From Egibacteraceae bacterium (GTDB taxonomy: Bacteria > Actinomycetota > Nitriliruptoria > Euzebyales > Egibacteraceae), in the NCBI GenBank assembly GCA_030446775.1, contig JAUJMQ010000002.1, positions 1 through 64,000 on the forward strand: DNA of 64,000 nucleotides, given 5' to 3'. A model generated the notes under the pieces. It was not told the origin of the DNA, made no database searches, and was given only the letters and a program-made list of their open reading frames with translations. Positions 61,391 through 64,000 of this stretch are shown piece after piece. Both the position numbers and the translations under genes were made by a program. The number at the start of each line of letters is the position of its first letter. The first letter of the stretch is position 1.

Positions 61391-62134
61391 GCTGGCGTGA
61401 CCGGCACGCCTCCCGCCGGCCCGGCGGAGCCGACGCGGCGCAGCGGCAAGACCGTGCGGGCGCCGCTCATCACGGCGCGGCTGCACGAGGCCTACGACGG
61501 CGGCGTCGTGGAGCTGGACTGGACCACGCCCTTCGAGCTGCTCATCGCCACGATCCTGTCGGCGCAGTCGACCGACAAGAAGGTCAACGAGGTCACCAAG
61601 ACCCTGTTCGCAAAGTACCGCGGGCCCGCCGACTACCTCGCGGTCGACGAGGCCGAGCTCCAGCGCGACCTGTACCCCACGGGCTTCTACCGCCAGAAGA
61701 CGCGCAGCGTCCGAGGGGTGTGCCAAGCGCTGCTGGACCGCTACGGCGGCGAGGTGCCGCTGCGGATGGCCGACCTCATCACGCTTCCGGGCGTGGCGCG
61801 CAAGTCCGCCAACGTCGTTCTCGGCGCCGCCGCGCCCGACGCCAACCGCGCCGACCCGGACGCGGGCATCGCCGTGGACACGCACGTCAAGCGGCTGTCG
61901 CGGCGGTTCGCGTTCACACGCCACGACGACCCGGTCAAGATCGAACGTGACCTCATGCGCCTGCTGCCGCGCCACCAGTGGCCGACGGCGAGCCTCACGA
62001 TCATCCTGCACGGCCGTCGCGTGTGCGACGCGCTGCGCCCCCGGTGCGGCGACTGCGTCGTGGAGCAGCTGTGCCCGTCGTCGCAGCTCGTCGGCCGTCG
62101 TGACCTCGCCGGTCAGGCCCGCGGCCTGGGCTGA
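61379..62134 (+). CDS. nth: Endonuclease III (start ambiguous; ATG at 61316 also possible)
   Basis: LDWTTPFELLIATILSAQSTDKKVN; LPGVARKSANVVLG; VDTHVKRLSRR; Fe-S cluster CDALRPRCGDCVVEQLC. Confidence 0.95.
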   Translation: MADPAGVTGTPPAGPAEPTRRSGKTVRAPLITARLHEAYDGGVVELDWTTPFELLIATILSAQSTDKKVNEVTKTLFAKYRGPADYLAVDEAELQRDLYPTGFYRQKTRSVRGVCQALLDRYGGEVPLRMADLITLPGVARKSANVVLGAAAPDANRADPDAGIAVDTHVKRLSRRFAFTRHDDPVKIERDLMRLLPRHQWPTASLTIILHGRRVCDALRPRCGDCVVEQLCPSSQLVGRRDLAGQARGLG

Positions 62135-62137
62135 CCG

Positions 62138-62857
62138 TCACCGCCGCCGGCGCGCGAGCCGCTCGGCGACGGTCATGGCCGCGGCGAGCAGCAGCACCAC
62201 GGCCGCCACGGGCCGGCGCTCGGGCAGGAGCGGGTCGATGAACGGCTGCCCGGCGACCACGACCGCGCCCCGCTCGGCGCGGATGACGCTGGACTCCGCG
62301 CTGGCCGCGTCCACGCGGTTGAAGGCGCCCACGACCTCGACGACGTCACCGCGCGCCTGCGGCCCACCGACGCTGGTGATCTCGTCGGCGACCGTCGCCG
62401 GTACGAACACGCCGACGCCGGCGTTGCCACCGCGGTAGTCCCGGTGGGCGGGCAGCGGTCCCAGCGTCCCGCCGTAGACGTCGTCGTTGAGCTGCACCCA
62501 TGCGCCGCCGTCACGGCGCAGGACCGCCCCGACGACCTCACCGCGGTAGCGCACCCGCATCCCGTCGAACGCCTGCGGGCAGTCATACAGCTCGTTCGAC
62601 GTCACGGTCACCGGGGCGGCCGCCGGGTCGTCGCCCGGTGCCGCGCGCGGGAGGCCCTCGCGCGGCAGCGACTCGTCGCAGGCCGTCTCGGCCCTCGGGT
62701 CGCCGTCGCGGGCGGACAGCTCCGGCACCCGCGGCGCGCCACCCGGCACGGGGTGGCGCAGCGCCTCGGTCAGGGCGACGATCCCGCCCAGCCCGAGCAG
62801 CGCCGCGAGCGCCGCGCCCAGCACCCTGCCGCGCGGGACGGGCCCGCGGCCGCTCAC
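62138..62857 (-). CDS. Hypothetical membrane protein with internal OB-like segment
   Basis: N- and C-terminal TM; MRVRYRGEVVGAVLRRDGGAWVQLNDDVYGG...GDVVEVVGAFNR. Confidence 0.6.
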   Translation of the reverse strand: MSGRGPVPRGRVLGAALAALLGLGGIVALTEALRHPVPGGAPRVPELSARDGDPRAETACDESLPREGLPRAAPGDDPAAAPVTVTSNELYDCPQAFDGMRVRYRGEVVGAVLRRDGGAWVQLNDDVYGGTLGPLPAHRDYRGGNAGVGVFVPATVADEITSVGGPQARGDVVEVVGAFNRVDAASAESSVIRAERGAVVVAGQPFIDPLLPERRPVAAVVLLLAAAMTVAERLARRRR

Positions 62858-64000
62858 ACCCGTCCCCGCAGGATCGCGACGACGTAGCCGCCCAGCGCGA
62901 AGATCGCGACGAACTCCAGGCGCCCGGTCACCATCTGCGCGATGTAGATCACCTTCAGCGGCCACTCCAGGGCGGGGCGCACCAGCCCCACCGAGAGCCC
63001 GCCGGACGAGGCCGCGGCGGTGCTCTCGAACATCGACAGCTGGAGGTTGTAGCCGTAGAACAGCCCCGCCAGCGCACCGCCGAGATACAGCACCAGCCAC
63101 AGCAGCAGGATCGTCGCGGCGGCGCGCACCTGCTGGTCTGACAGCAGCCGGCGGGTCGTGGAGTGGAACCGCTCGACAACGGCGGCGTCTTCGGGAAGCA
63201 GGACCTTGCGGACGTCGCGCCGCAGCCCCAGCGCGATGACCCCGATGCGGATCGCCTTGATCCCTCCGGCGGTTGAGCCCGCCATCCCGCCGATCGCCAT
63301 GGCGGTGACGATCATGGCGGGTGCGAGCACGCCCCAGTCGGTGACGAACAGCCGCCCGGGGAGGAGTGCCAGGCCCGTGGTCGTGTGCGCGCTGACGAGG
63401 TGGAAGAAGCCGTGGCGCAGCAGCGGCACGAACTCGGTGTAGGTGCCGCTGCGGGCCAGGCCCACCGCCATGATCACGAACAAGCCGAGGATGGACGCAG
63501 CCAGGGTGCGCGTCTCGATGTTGCGGGTCAGCTCCTGGCGGCGGCCCTGCCACAGCTGGTAGTGGACGGCGAAGCTGAACGCGCCGGCGGTCATGATCGG
63601 CAGCAGCACCGCCTCGACGAGAGGGGACCGATAGAACGACACGCTCGCCGACTGCGGGGAGAACCCGCCGGTGTCGAACGCGGCCATGAACAACATGATC
63701 GCGTGGAACAGCGCCGTCACCGGCGCCAGGCCGGCCACGAGCAGCGACGCCCAGAGGAGCCCGGTGCCGATGACCGCGTAGACCAGCGCCACACGCCAGA
63801 TGAAGCGGGCCGTGCGCACGACGTTGGGGACGACCTTCTCCTCTCTCCCCTCGCCCGTGTAGAGGGCGGCGATGCGGCCCGAGGCGCTGGCGAAGATCGT
63901 CAGCACCACGACGACGATGCCCTGGCCGCCCATGAACTGCAGCAGGTGCCGCCACAGGTTCACGCTGCGCGCCATATGGTCAAGATCGTTCGCCAGCGTC
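62854..64000 (-). CDS. trkH: Trk-type potassium transporter TrkH (5' end beyond the window)
   Basis: FMGGQGIVVV, FDTGGFSPQSASVSFY, VSAHTTTGLALLPG, MAIGGMAGSTAGGIKAIRIGV; frame stays open upstream of Met 63975. Confidence 0.93.
   Translation of the reverse strand, partial: TLANDLDHMARSVNLWRHLLQFMGGQGIVVVVLTIFASASGRIAALYTGEGREEKVVPNVVRTARFIWRVALVYAVIGTGLLWASLLVAGLAPVTALFHAIMLFMAAFDTGGFSPQSASVSFYRSPLVEAVLLPIMTAGAFSFAVHYQLWQGRRQELTRNIETRTLAASILGLFVIMAVGLARSGTYTEFVPLLRHGFFHLVSAHTTTGLALLPGRLFVTDWGVLAPAMIVTAMAIGGMAGSTAGGIKAIRIGVIALGLRRDVRKVLLPEDAAVVERFHSTTRRLLSDQQVRAAATILLLWLVLYLGGALAGLFYGYNLQLSMFESTAAASSGGLSVGLVRPALEWPLKVIYIAQMVTGRLEFVAIFALGGYVVAILRGRV

Overview
High-GC actinobacterial chromosomal window. 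My guess at placement is a Nitriliruptoria/Egibacter-like lineage; this is inference only and was not tested. Most of it is ordinary core genome: mfd (5'-truncated), parvulin foldase, mazG, eno, ftsB/divIC-like, DUF501, ppx, tRNA-Leu(UAA), fumC, the histidine-phosphatase/DUF3090/SCO1664 trio, ilvA, plsC, dodecin, a PolA-like exo+/polymerase, flotillin-NfeD, arcA, greA, a Fpg-type glycosylase, a cis-prenyltransferase, PIN-PhoH, glpX, pstSCAB with two phoU genes and a two-component pair, a CDF transporter, nth and trkH (5'-truncated at the right edge). Points worth a second look: (1) a ~3.6 kb degenerate accessory island (about 35.17-38.83 kb) bounded by 35-bp imperfect direct repeats, one overlapping the 3' end of greA, and holding an ECF sigma remnant, a broken M14 peptidase, a GlnD ACT-domain tail, an MNT/HEPN remnant and a kelch-like pseudogene; (2) two near-identical 49-nt units in the 5' leader of a CHASE-GGDEF-EAL gene, carrying GGACGCAAGCC, similar to the conserved core of c-di-GMP-I riboswitches; (3) a dispersed, near-perfect ~42-44 bp palindrome (TTTGTTCTGATC...GATCAGAACAAA) present twice; (4) several frameshifts in housekeeping genes, most explained by one missing or extra base in a G/C homopolymer, which suggests consensus error; (5) an in-frame 37-bp duplication at the fumC 3' end; (6) unusual domain architectures (NUDIX+YjeF_N, GGDEF-EAL-GAF, NYN+OST-HTH). 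I did not find a convincing intact new defence or mobile system. All product calls come from reading motifs by eye; no database search was run.
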